Assembly (NCBI RefSeq): GCF_048270245.1
Contig: NZ_JBLWTH010000001.1
Coordinates: 372,001 to 436,000 of the forward strand
Direction of reading: 5' to 3'
Length of the DNA stretch: 64,000 nucleotides
From: Kiloniella sp048270245
GTDB lineage: Bacteria > Pseudomonadota > Alphaproteobacteria > Kiloniellales > Kiloniellaceae
Part shown: positions 35,339 to 43,134 of the stretch, in pieces
How the letters are laid out: each line of letters starts with the position of its first letter
How positions within the stretch are numbered: position 1 is the first letter of the stretch
Program-made: the position numbers and the translations under genes
Notes under the pieces: model-generated
The model's database searches: none
What the model was told of the DNA's origin: nothing
The model's input: the letters and a program-made list of their open reading frames with translations, nothing else

Positions 35339-36927
35339 GATTGTCCATCCCACTAACTGCACCACTTGAAGCTGGTGAAAGCCTTCATGGGTATTTATTA
35401 CGGCTATCAGGTGAAAACCTTTATAGTTCCATCAGTGTTGTCCCAAATGCGTTAGGCCTAGATGTACGTGGCGCTTCTGGCTTGGTGAAGCTCGCGAATT
35501 ACTCTGAGGTGCTTGAACCGTGTCTGCATACTTCAGCCGATAAGCTTAAAGAAAAAGGTTATCAATCAGAAAAATCGTCTAAAGGTTCCATTCTGGGATT
35601 TGGTGAGCAGAAGCTTGATAGAGAACTTATCGATTTGTCGAGAAGTAAGCTATGCCCCCAGTGTTTAAAGGAAGAACCTTATCATAAACAGGTGTGGGAT
35701 CTTGTTGGTTATACGCACTGTCCAAAACATCACTGCGCTTTAATAGGGGTATGTCCTACTTGCGGGAGAAAACTATCCTGGTCCCGTACAACACTTTGTC
35801 ACTGTCGCTGTGGGGAAGAGTTGAGCTCTGTAGAGCCCAATTCTGTTAACTCAGCTCCCCTTTCACTTTTGATGTCAGCACTTGAGAGCTCTTCAGGTGT
35901 TGCGATTTCTAAAAATCTACCAGAACCATTTGCCTCTATGGCCAAGCTGGATGTGGTCGATTTTCATAAGGTGATTTCGCTTTTGGGAGCTGTGCTCCTT
36001 AAGTTAGACAGCCGTAAAAGTAGTCGTTTGGCAGGATTGTCTTTAGAGGCGTGTGCTGGGCTAATGGAGGAAGCTGCAAAGCTTCTTGATAATTGGCCTT
36101 ATAACTTCTGGAACCAGATTGATGTTTATCGTGCACATCTGCTGAGCTCCAAAAAGAAAAGCGCGGGCCTCCAGGGGGCATTCGGGGCGCTCTACAAGGG
36201 GCTGTATGGTACTGAATATAGTGTATCTCTACAGCTCTTTAGAGATACCTTTAAGGACTACCTCAGGGATCGTGGATACGATCAAACAGTAAAGCATCAA
36301 GGTTGTACATCTGTCTGGGGAACGGGTCGCCAAAAAGAAACTTTGAGCCGGGAAGAAACAGGGAAGTTTTTGCAAGTTGGCCCAAAGAAAATTCAATGGC
36401 TTGAGGGCATGGGTATTCTCAAGCCAGTCACGTTGGAATCCATAGAGAAGAAATACCGTAACTACACTGCAGAGAATGTTGATCAGGCTAAGAGCTATCT
36501 GGCGAGCCTGATCAGTCTGGATGACCTCTGTCGAATTATTGGTATCAGTCGGCAGGTCGGAGATGACTTGGCCGCTCAGGGGCTATTAAAAGCAGCTCGC
36601 GGACCGAATGTCGATGGAAATAGGAACTGGGTATTTACGCCAACAGCGCCTCAGACCTTCTTAGATAGCTTGGCTAATAAAGCTATATCTAGCAAAGGCA
36701 TCTCATCTCAAGATTTGGTTAGCCTTAACGAAGCATTTTCAGGGCTGCGGCAATACGGAGTAAGCCACCTGGATGCGATAATGATGGTTCTGGGCGGTGA
36801 ACTATCGGTCTATTTGCAAAGGGATCCACCAAAGGTTCTTGGTGACATTCTCGTAAGAAGGGGGGATTTATCGGTCCAAGGCATTCTTCAAATGAAGTCA
36901 GGTATCCGGTCGCTTGTAACGACTTAG
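35335..36927 (+). CDS. tniQ: TniQ/TnsD-family target-selection protein
   Basis: A 530-residue protein. The N-terminal TniQ domain begins PLEAGESLHGYLLRLSGEN. A multi-zinc block follows, with CPQC (107-110), CPKHHC (129-134), CPTC (140-143) and CHCRC (155-159). The second half contains two or more helix-turn-helix-like segments (LSREETGKFLQVGPKKIQWLE; SLDDLCRIIGISRQ), giving it the length and layout of a DNA-reading TnsD rather than the short TniQ of CRISPR-guided elements. It probably recognises the tRNA-Arg gene beside the element. It overlaps tnsC by four bases. Confidence 0.92.
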   Translation: MRLSIPLTAPLEAGESLHGYLLRLSGENLYSSISVVPNALGLDVRGASGLVKLANYSEVLEPCLHTSADKLKEKGYQSEKSSKGSILGFGEQKLDRELIDLSRSKLCPQCLKEEPYHKQVWDLVGYTHCPKHHCALIGVCPTCGRKLSWSRTTLCHCRCGEELSSVEPNSVNSAPLSLLMSALESSSGVAISKNLPEPFASMAKLDVVDFHKVISLLGAVLLKLDSRKSSRLAGLSLEACAGLMEEAAKLLDNWPYNFWNQIDVYRAHLLSSKKKSAGLQGAFGALYKGLYGTEYSVSLQLFRDTFKDYLRDRGYDQTVKHQGCTSVWGTGRQKETLSREETGKFLQVGPKKIQWLEGMGILKPVTLESIEKKYRNYTAENVDQAKSYLASLISLDDLCRIIGISRQVGDDLAAQGLLKAARGPNVDGNRNWVFTPTAPQTFLDSLANKAISSKGISSQDLVSLNEAFSGLRQYGVSHLDAIMMVLGGELSVYLQRDPPKVLGDILVRRGDLSVQGILQMKSGIRSLVTT

Positions 36928-36945
36928 CTTTCATAACCACAAGAG

Positions 36946-37260
36946 ATGAATTTGATCGGTGTTTTATTCGATAAATGGGGATTAACTGAGAAGGAAGGGC
37001 GTGAAATTCTCGGGTGTACCCTAGATGAATATCAGGAAATGAAGCAAGGCAAGATCGAAGGCTTTAGCGGTGAAGTTGATGAGAAAATTTGTGGGGCTTT
37101 AAGAATTCGAACTGCTTTAAAGTTTTGGTTTGTAGATGAGGAAAGGAGAAACAAATGGGTGAAAAAGCCGAATAAAATTTGGGGAGGAAAGTGTGCATCT
37201 GAAATGATGATAGTAGATATTAAGGGTGTTCGAAAATATTTAGAGAGCGACGTTTGGTAG
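36946..37260 (+). CDS. Small protein with MbcA/ParS/Xre toxin-binding-like C-terminus
   Basis: A 104-residue protein. The C-terminal half, RTALKFWFVDEERRNKWVKKPNKIWGG then MMIVDIKGVRKYLES, resembles the DUF2384 domain of Xre/MbcA-type antitoxins (W...PN..L.G pattern followed by a G-x2-V-x3-L helix). The N-terminal part (GLTEKEGREILGCTLDEYQEMKQG) reads like a short helix-turn-helix. No RES-domain toxin is adjacent, so it may be an orphan antitoxin or a regulator captured by the transposon. It follows tniQ by 18 bases and is probably transcribed with it. Confidence 0.6.
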   Translation: MNLIGVLFDKWGLTEKEGREILGCTLDEYQEMKQGKIEGFSGEVDEKICGALRIRTALKFWFVDEERRNKWVKKPNKIWGGKCASEMMIVDIKGVRKYLESDVW

Positions 37261-37343
37261 GAAGGAAAGAAAACCTGATTTTTTTATATTAATAGCAGCG
37301 AACTCGATTATCTAATTTTGTTTTAATTGGGGAGTTAGGCAAG

Positions 37344-37649
37344 ATGATTTTGGTGAAAGTAGATGTTATTCCGCGGGGCGATTATTCAAAACAAAAACAA
37401 ATTGGGGAAATTAAAATTGCAAATATCACAGGGCCTCATACCTATCGAATGAGTTCTGATTATAAATACCAGATTAAATCAGAAGATGGGGAAACAGTTT
37501 TTGAGGGCACTATTATAGATTCCTATAATGGCAATGCATTTGAGTTAATTTCAGAATGCTTAAATGCGTGGAATGAGGGATGGATTGTTACTCCAGATAA
37601 TCATGGTGACGGCGGGGTTCGAGTTAAAGAGAAAACCGATCGACCATAA
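37344..37649 (+). CDS. Unknown small protein after the tns genes
   Basis: A 101-residue, beta-rich soluble protein that I do not recognise. TYRMSSDYKYQIKSEDGETVFEGTI suggests strands, and NAFELISECLNAWNEGW a helix. ATG 37344 follows a GGGGAG ribosome site at close spacing. Its last codons (EKTDRP) lie inside the dispersed repeat that begins at about 37634, so the original C-terminus may have been replaced where the repeat joined. Confidence 0.6.
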   Translation: MILVKVDVIPRGDYSKQKQIGEIKIANITGPHTYRMSSDYKYQIKSEDGETVFEGTIIDSYNGNAFELISECLNAWNEGWIVTPDNHGDGGVRVKEKTDRP

Positions 37650-37802
37650 AGTCTAAGTAATATTTCTATAAAATAGCTCGGGATTTTCCCGGGCTATTTT
37701 TTTGTGCTTTTCTAAGAGTAAGATTTGCTTATTCTCATGTCGGACACATCTTAAATTAAGGCCCGGATCCCTAAGCACTGATTCGCATAATTATGCATTA
37801 TG
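37634..37802 (+). repeat. Dispersed repeat, copy R1
   Basis: About 165 bases nearly matching 40229-40401 and 47093-47252. Shared blocks in order are TAAAGTCTAAGTAATA, an intrinsic terminator (AATAGCTCGGG / CCCGGGCTATT plus T run), TTTGCTTATTCTCA, CGGACACATCTTAAA and CACTGATTC-CATAAT. It lies between the tns operon and hipBA module 1 and terminates the former. Confidence 0.85.
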
Positions 37803-37964
37803 GTTTAGGTGGTGGTGACGCCAGTTTTATAGTTTTTGCCACAAAACTCATTTCTTCTGTGATCCGCACAAACCCTCACTTCTCTGATTTGATCTTTTTG
37901 GGTTGGTTGCAAAACGTTTCTCCTTTAAGTGAGGTTTCTTCAAAATCTACTTTTCAATCTAATG

Positions 37965-38106
37965 TGCCAAAAGTGGCATATTATCTGTAATATATAAGAT
38001 TACCCGCCATTATTCTCACGTTGATTAACTTTATAATATTTGGCTTAATAGGCCAAAAATGGCATACTCTTAATTCTATTTGATAGTAACAGGACAAAAG
38101 TGACAT
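37965..38106 (+). promoter_or_regulatory. Three operator-like inverted repeats before hipB1
   Basis: TGCCAAAAGTGGCA (37965), GGCCAAAAATGGCA (38051) and GGACAAAAGTGACA (38092) share the form NNCCA-4-TGGNN. The last abuts the start codon. They are the likely HipB1 binding sites for autorepression. Confidence 0.65.
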
Positions 38107-38109
38107 CTT

Positions 38110-38454
38110 ATGGAAAATGGAATATCTGATGAAGCCGTACTTCGGTTGTTAGGGGAGAGACTTCTTCAGTACCGTCTCAATCTTAATATAACACAGAAAT
38201 CACTCGCTAAAGAGGCTGGTGTCTCTGTGCGTACGATTAATCGTGTTGAGCAAGGGCATTCTACGCAATTGTCGAATTTTCTCCGTGTGCTGCGTAGTCT
38301 TGGCTTGTTAGATAATTTGGAAGCACTTGTCCCTGAACCTGCCATAAGTCCTATGCAGCAAATTAAGTTGCAAGGTAAAAGTCGCAAACGTGCCTCTACT
38401 GCGGAACTTAAAAAAGAAAGCGATAGATGGACTTGGGGTGATGAAGAAGCATGA
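38110..38454 (+). CDS. HipB-like antitoxin, module 1
   Basis: A 114-residue protein with an Xre helix-turn-helix: LGERLLQYRLNLNITQKSLAKEAGVSVRTINRVEQG. The basic/acidic C-terminal tail (GKSRKRASTAELKKESDRWTWGDEEA) probably wraps the toxin. It represses its own operon and neutralises HipA1. Its last four bases overlap the hipA1 start (ATGA), the standard order of hipBA operons. Three operator-like repeats stand upstream. Confidence 0.9.
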   Translation: MENGISDEAVLRLLGERLLQYRLNLNITQKSLAKEAGVSVRTINRVEQGHSTQLSNFLRVLRSLGLLDNLEALVPEPAISPMQQIKLQGKSRKRASTAELKKESDRWTWGDEEA

Positions 38455-39755
38455 CCGTTGCTGAGGTGAAATTATGGGGAAAAACTATTGGTGCGGTCAG
38501 TTGGGATCGTAATGTAGGGCGTGGCAATTTTGAATATGATTCAAATTTTATCACTAGTGGTATTGAAGTTGCGCCACTCAAAATGCCGTTATCCAACAAA
38601 ATTTATACATTTACAGCACTTCCTGTAGAGACGTTTCATGGGCTCCCTGGAATGTTATCAGATTCATTGCCGGATGATTTTGGCAACGCGTTGATTAACG
38701 CTTGGTTGGCTAGAGAAGGGCGAACGCCAAATAGCTTTAATCCTGTGGAACGGCTTTGTTATACTGCGAGTCGCGGTATGGGAGCGTTGGAGTACGCTCC
38801 GACACAAGGTCCTGTTTCCAGAAAAGCAAAACCGATTGATGTTGATGCTCTTGTAAAATTAGCTAGCGAAGTACTGACAAAGCGTAATCAATTTGATGGC
38901 TCTTTTGCTGTGCCAGATCGAGAAAATACACTAAACGAAATATTGCAGGTAGGGACATCGGCAGGTGGAGCTCGTGCTAAAGCTATTATTGCTTGGAATG
39001 CTAAGACGAACGAGGTGCACTCTGGTCAGGTTAATGCTGGTGATGGGTTTTCGTATTGGTTGCTAAAATTTGATGGGGTAACTGGCAACAAAGATAAAGA
39101 GCTTGAAGATCCCGCAGGATATGGCCTGATTGAATTTGCATATTACAAAATGGCTCGTGCGGCTGGCATTAACATGATGGATTGCCGCTTGCTGGAAGAG
39201 AATGGCCGAAGTCACTTTATGACCAAGCGTTTTGATCGATCTGATGATGGCCAAAAACTACATATACAATCCTTCGGCGCCATGGAGCATTATGATTTTA
39301 AAAAAGCTGGCGCCTATTCGTATGAGCAGGCCTTTCAAACTATTCGAAAACTTAGTTTAACAATGGACGATATTGAGGAGCAGTTTAGGCGAATGGCTTT
39401 TAATGTCCTGGCTCGAAATCAGGACGATCACGTTAAAAATATCACCTTCTTGATGAATAAGGCAGGTCAGTGGTCGTTATCACCCGCCTATGATGTTACC
39501 TATAGCTATAATCCGAGTGGAACGTGGGCGGGCAGCCATCAAATGTCGATGAATGGCAAACGTGATCAGTTTTCTCTCAGTGATTTTAAGGGCTGCGCTA
39601 AGCTGATTTCAATGAAACGTGGTAGGGCAGAAGACATACTAGAGCAAGTACAAGCTGCAATACTAGATTGGGGGCAATATGCAAGCAATGCAGGGATTGA
39701 CGTATCTACAATAGATAAAATTTCCCGTGCTCACAGAACTGATATTCTAAACTAA
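38451..39755 (+). CDS. HipA-family serine/threonine kinase toxin, module 1
   Basis: A 434-residue full-length HipA. The N-terminal Couple_hipA subdomain (LSDSLPDDFGNALINAWL) precedes the kinase core: phosphate-binding GTSAGGARAKAI, catalytic NQDDHVKN, and metal-binding LSPAYDVTY. All expected catalytic positions are kept. HipA kinases inactivate translation factors (glutamyl-tRNA synthetase in E. coli), halting growth. The GGAR-type loop sets it apart from E. coli HipA (SIAGAQ), so its target may differ. It is translationally coupled to its antitoxin. Confidence 0.92.
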   Translation: MTVAEVKLWGKTIGAVSWDRNVGRGNFEYDSNFITSGIEVAPLKMPLSNKIYTFTALPVETFHGLPGMLSDSLPDDFGNALINAWLAREGRTPNSFNPVERLCYTASRGMGALEYAPTQGPVSRKAKPIDVDALVKLASEVLTKRNQFDGSFAVPDRENTLNEILQVGTSAGGARAKAIIAWNAKTNEVHSGQVNAGDGFSYWLLKFDGVTGNKDKELEDPAGYGLIEFAYYKMARAAGINMMDCRLLEENGRSHFMTKRFDRSDDGQKLHIQSFGAMEHYDFKKAGAYSYEQAFQTIRKLSLTMDDIEEQFRRMAFNVLARNQDDHVKNITFLMNKAGQWSLSPAYDVTYSYNPSGTWAGSHQMSMNGKRDQFSLSDFKGCAKLISMKRGRAEDILEQVQAAILDWGQYASNAGIDVSTIDKISRAHRTDILN

Positions 39756-39970
39756 CATTGATGGCATTGAGTTTTATATTCCATGGCATAGTTCTCTCGT
39801 AATATTTTCAATAGAAGCTATGGCATTGCGGCGTTGATAGCTTTTGGCACTACTTTTTGCCAGATCCTCTAGTAATACCTCCATTTTTAGAGGTGGTTAG
39901 GTAATCCCCCGAAAATTAAATGTGTTCAAAAGTAGAATTTTCTCGGCAATATAACTGAGGAGATTTATTG

Positions 39971-40228
39971 ATGAAGAATTCACGATTCACCGAAGCACAG
40001 ATCATGTTGATTTTGAAGTAGGCAGAGGGCGGTGTTCCTGTTTCTGAGTTTTGCCGTGAACACGGGATGAGCAATGCATCATTCTACAAATGGCGAGCTA
40101 AGTATGGCGGCATGGATGCCTCTCTGATCGCAGAAATGAAGGATTTATCCGAGCAGAACCGGTGCCTAAAAAAGATGTATGCTGAAATGAGCATGCAGAA
40201 CGATCCCATTAAAAATGGGGGGATTACC
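39971..40228 (+). pseudogene. IS3-family (IS407-group) OrfA remnant
   Basis: RFTEAQIMLILK-stop-AEGGVPVSEFCREHGMSNASFYKWRAKYGG..., the typical OrfA start of IS407-group elements. Where relatives read KQAEGG, the Gln codon is TAG here (40019-40021), a single-base nonsense change. Similarity stops near MYAEMSMQND, just before repeat R2; OrfB and the right end are missing. Upstream, 39756-39970 holds no gene I can support. Confidence 0.85.
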
Positions 40229-40401
40229 AAAACGGGTCGATTATAAAGTCTAAGTAATACTTCTATAAAAATAGCTCGGGATTTCCCGGGCTATTTTCTT
40301 TTGTGTTTTTTCTGAGAAAGAAATTTGCTTATTCTCATCTCGGACACATCTTAAAAAAGGTTGTGCTCCCTGAGCACTGATTCACATAATAGAGTATTAT
40401 G
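40229..40401 (+). repeat. Dispersed repeat, copy R2
   Basis: Same block order as R1, including the terminator and the CGGACACATCTTAAA block. Its left edge cuts the IS3 remnant at the same repeat position where R1 cuts the 37344 gene. From here to hipB2 (380 bases) I see only the operator region; a minus-strand frame in the gap looks spurious. Confidence 0.85.
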
Positions 40402-40640
40402 TATATTTGATGAATCGTTGAATCCATTTTTTCAATCACTCTCGTGTTTAAAAAAAACAACTGACCTGAGCCCCAAAAATTCCTCCATACTAATTTAGAG
40501 TCCTTCCAACTTTTGAACTCAGACATAGAGAAATCCCGCTGTAGAAAAGATAATCTATTGAAGAGTAACTCTGAGTGAATTTTTTGCAACAGAGCCCTAA
40601 AGTCCGCCTACGAGGCAGGACTGCAGCCAAAACCTTAATG

Positions 40641-40773
40641 TATACTATTGTTTACCTTAACTACCATAAGGATAATAATAGTATGCATTATGCATCAAGT
40701 AGTTTGACTTTCCTTTAATGTTTCTTATTATTTACATTAGCCCGCATAAGGATAAACATAAGAAACATTAAGG
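40641..40773 (+). promoter_or_regulatory. Two large inverted repeats before hipB2
   Basis: The first palindrome (40641-40684) has ATACTATT / AATAGTAT arms; the second (40713-40773) has TTAATGTTTCTTAT / ATAAGAAACATTAA arms. Both share the centre pattern TTTAC-TTA-CATAAGGATAA, so they look like a duplicated element of about 70 bases. They are the likely HipB2 operators. Confidence 0.65.
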
Positions 40774-40780
40774 TAAGGCT

Positions 40781-41116
40781 ATGAGCAAGAAAACATATCT
40801 ACCAATACCCGTGCAGAAAGCTTTAAGGCAGCTGGGAAAAGATATTAGCGATGCCCGCCGCCGCCGCCGTATTGCAGTGAAACTTATGTCTGAACGCGCT
40901 GGTTTTTCTCGTATTACTTTATCTAAAATTGAAAAAGGCGATCCCAGTGTATCCATGGGGTCATATGCCTCTGCTCTCTTTGTTTTAGGTATGTCGGATC
41001 ATTTGGCGCAAGTCGCTGATGCTTCACATGATATTGTTGGACGTGAGCTGGAAGATGAGAACCTCCCTCAAAGAATTAGATCACCTCAAAGTGACAAAGG
41101 AGAAAGCAATGAGTAG
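40781..41116 (+). CDS. HipB-like antitoxin, module 2
   Basis: A 111-residue Xre-type protein. The helix-turn-helix is LGKDISDARRRRRIAVKLMSERAGFSRITLSKIEKGDPSVSMG, with the GDPSVSMGSYASALFVLG continuation typical of HipB partners of the larger HipA kinases. The C-terminal tail is polar. It overlaps hipA2 by 8 bases, so the two are co-translated. The upstream palindromes are probably its operators. Confidence 0.9.
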   Translation: MSKKTYLPIPVQKALRQLGKDISDARRRRRIAVKLMSERAGFSRITLSKIEKGDPSVSMGSYASALFVLGMSDHLAQVADASHDIVGRELEDENLPQRIRSPQSDKGESNE

Positions 41117-42362
41117 TCAGCAAATATACGTTTCTATTGAACTTGACGAACAGACTCACAGCGTTGGAAAGCTCTGGTTTCACCAACGTGGGTCGCGTCA
41201 AAGTGCGTCTTTCGAATATGATAAAGATTGGCTGAGGCATTCCGAAAAATTTGCGCTTGATCCAGCACTCCAATTAACAGAAGGATCATTTCATACTACG
41301 CCAGATCAGATATTATTTGGTGCTGTTGGTGATTCAGCACCGGATCGCTGGGGGCGCGTTCTCATGCGTCGATCTGAAAGTGTGCGTACTAAATCTTCAG
41401 GAGAAGTTACAAGAACGCTATCAGAAGCAGATTACTTGCTGGGCGTGAATGATGAAGCTCGCCAAGGTGCTTTACGCTTTTCACTGGAAGATGGTGGGCC
41501 GTATTTAACACCAAAGGATAAACAGAGCATCCCCCCTTTAGTTGACCTTCCTAGATTGTTATCGGCGACAGAACGCTATTTGGATGGCGATGAAACAGCA
41601 GAAGATTTAAAGATATTATTGGCACCGGGATCATCTCTTGGCGGTGCAAGACCAAAAGCATCGGTCAGGGATAAGGATGGTAGCTTGGCTATTGCGAAAT
41701 TCCCTAAAAAAGATGATGAGTTTAATGTGGTTGTTTGGGAAGCTGTGGCACTCACGCTTGCAGAGAAAGCCGGTGTTAAAACAGCAGGTTGGCGTCTCGA
41801 AACAATCATGGACAAACCTGTTTTAATTTTAAGGCGCTTTGATCGTGTTAAAGGTCATCGTGTTCCATTCTTATCAGCCATGAGCATGTTGGGAGCAAAA
41901 GACAATGACCCTCATAGCTACCTTGAAATCGCTTATGCCATTACCCAGCATGGGGCAAATCCAAACGTTGATCTAGAGGAGTTATGGCGACGCATTGTTT
42001 TTACTGTCATGATTTCAAATACTGATGACCATCTTAGAAACCATGGATTTTTGTATGAACGCCACAAGGGATGGGTATTATCACCAGCCTATGATGTGAA
42101 CCCAACGCCTATTGAGGTCAAAGCACGCATGCTATCGACATCAATTGATTTTGATAATCCTACCGCGTCTATTGATCTAGCGTTTTCAGTCATTGATGAT
42201 TTTCGAATTAAAAAACCTAGAGCGAATGAAATTGCAAAAGAAGTCGCGCTTGCCGTTAGTGAATGGAGAAATGTTGCAGCACAGTTTGCTTTAAGCAAAA
42301 AAGAAATGGATAGCATGGCTTCTGCTTTTGAGCATGAAGATTTAAAGAAGTTCTTGGAGTAG
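41109..42362 (+). CDS. HipA-family serine/threonine kinase toxin, module 2
   Basis: A 417-residue intact kinase. GDSAPDRWGRVLMRR in the N-subdomain is followed by GSSLGGARPKASV (phosphate loop), the ATP-site LAIAKFPKK, catalytic NTDDHLRNHG and LSPAYDVNP. It belongs to the GGARPKA branch, closest in this window to module 4. ATG 41109 is inside the end of hipB2; an upstream in-frame extension is not conserved. No gene follows for over 500 bases. Confidence 0.92.
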   Translation: MSSQQIYVSIELDEQTHSVGKLWFHQRGSRQSASFEYDKDWLRHSEKFALDPALQLTEGSFHTTPDQILFGAVGDSAPDRWGRVLMRRSESVRTKSSGEVTRTLSEADYLLGVNDEARQGALRFSLEDGGPYLTPKDKQSIPPLVDLPRLLSATERYLDGDETAEDLKILLAPGSSLGGARPKASVRDKDGSLAIAKFPKKDDEFNVVVWEAVALTLAEKAGVKTAGWRLETIMDKPVLILRRFDRVKGHRVPFLSAMSMLGAKDNDPHSYLEIAYAITQHGANPNVDLEELWRRIVFTVMISNTDDHLRNHGFLYERHKGWVLSPAYDVNPTPIEVKARMLSTSIDFDNPTASIDLAFSVIDDFRIKKPRANEIAKEVALAVSEWRNVAAQFALSKKEMDSMASAFEHEDLKKFLE

Positions 42363-42795
42363 AAAATGAAATATAATTTGCCTGTAAAAATAAACGTTAG
42401 GAAAGAATAAAAAATGAAAAATCAATTAATACTGGATTTTGGTGATGGCCTTGGTATCACTGCCCCCGTGACCTTCTCCCGAATGTGTACTCGATTATAA
42501 GTTAGTGGTGTTTATATTTTGGTTGATCTGCTCCCATTGGAATTCTCCTTCTTCTGGCTCTTGGAGAGCTCTTCTATAAAATTAAGGTATTTTACGCAGA
42601 ATTGAGACGAATCTGGACCCGTCGCAATAAAATAGAGAGAACCTTCTGTTAAATTGAACACAACAGGAGGAAATTATTAGTCTCAGAAAATCTTATTAGA
42701 AATCAGATTTCAAATAGCTCGGAATTTTCCCGATCAATTTTATTAGATTCTCTTTCCGCACCCTTTCTTACAGCAAAATTGATTTTTTGATAAAT
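42363..42795. other. Gap with a partial dispersed repeat (R4) and scrap sequences
   Basis: It contains a 28-codon frame (42414-42500) after a GGAAAG site that I do not recognise. At about 42703-42745 there is a truncated copy of the dispersed repeat: ATTTCAAATAGCTCGG matches R3 exactly, but the terminator's right arm has decayed. The rest looks like debris; I see no intact gene. Confidence 0.55.
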
Positions 42796-42864
42796 TACGC
42801 TAAAGCGTATTTTTTGTTAATTTACGTTGTAGCGTCATTATGCATATGTTACTCTGCGGCGTAA
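42796..42864 (+). promoter_or_regulatory. Three phased operator-like sites before hipB3
   Basis: TACGCTAAAGCGTA (42796, perfect palindrome), TACGTTGTAGCGTC (42823) and TACTCTGCGGCGTAA (42850) are spaced exactly 27 bases apart. They are likely HipB3 operators overlapping the promoter. Confidence 0.7.
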
Positions 42865-42879
42865 ATAAGGGATTATACT

Positions 42880-43134
42880 ATGATTCTGACTGCACGAAAC
42901 GCAAAACAATTAGGCGAAGCCATTCGGCGCACGCGCAAAAAGAAAGGCCTGACGCAAAAAGATATTAGCGCCAGAACTAATTTGCGCCCTGCAACTATAT
43001 CCTCTTTGGAGAATGGGGATGCTGGGACGCAGCTTAAAACAATTTTCCGAGTGCTGGAGGCCCTTGAACTGGAATTTGAGTTAATGCCGCGCCAGAAGCC
43101 CGGATCTGTTCAGCTTGAGGACTTACTGCAGTGA
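42880..43134 (+). CDS. hipB: HipB antitoxin, module 3
   Basis: An 84-residue compact antitoxin, close in length to E. coli HipB. The helix-turn-helix is LGEAIRRTRKKKGLTQKDISARTNLRPATISSLENGDAGTQLKTIFRVLEAL. The short tail (MPRQKPGSVQLEDLLQ) corresponds to the C-terminal residues that in E. coli contact HipA or recruit Lon. The toxin gene starts at GTG inside its final codons (GTGA overlap). Three phased sites upstream are its probable operators. Confidence 0.93.
   Translation: MILTARNAKQLGEAIRRTRKKKGLTQKDISARTNLRPATISSLENGDAGTQLKTIFRVLEALELEFELMPRQKPGSVQLEDLLQ

Noticed and set aside
37793..37990. 65-codon frame before hipB1
   Set aside because: It covers the repeat end and an operator site, lacks a ribosome site, and has no similarity to known proteins.
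40335..40589. 84-codon minus-strand frame between R2 and hipB2
   Set aside because: It begins in scrap sequence and ends inside the dispersed repeat; low-complexity product.
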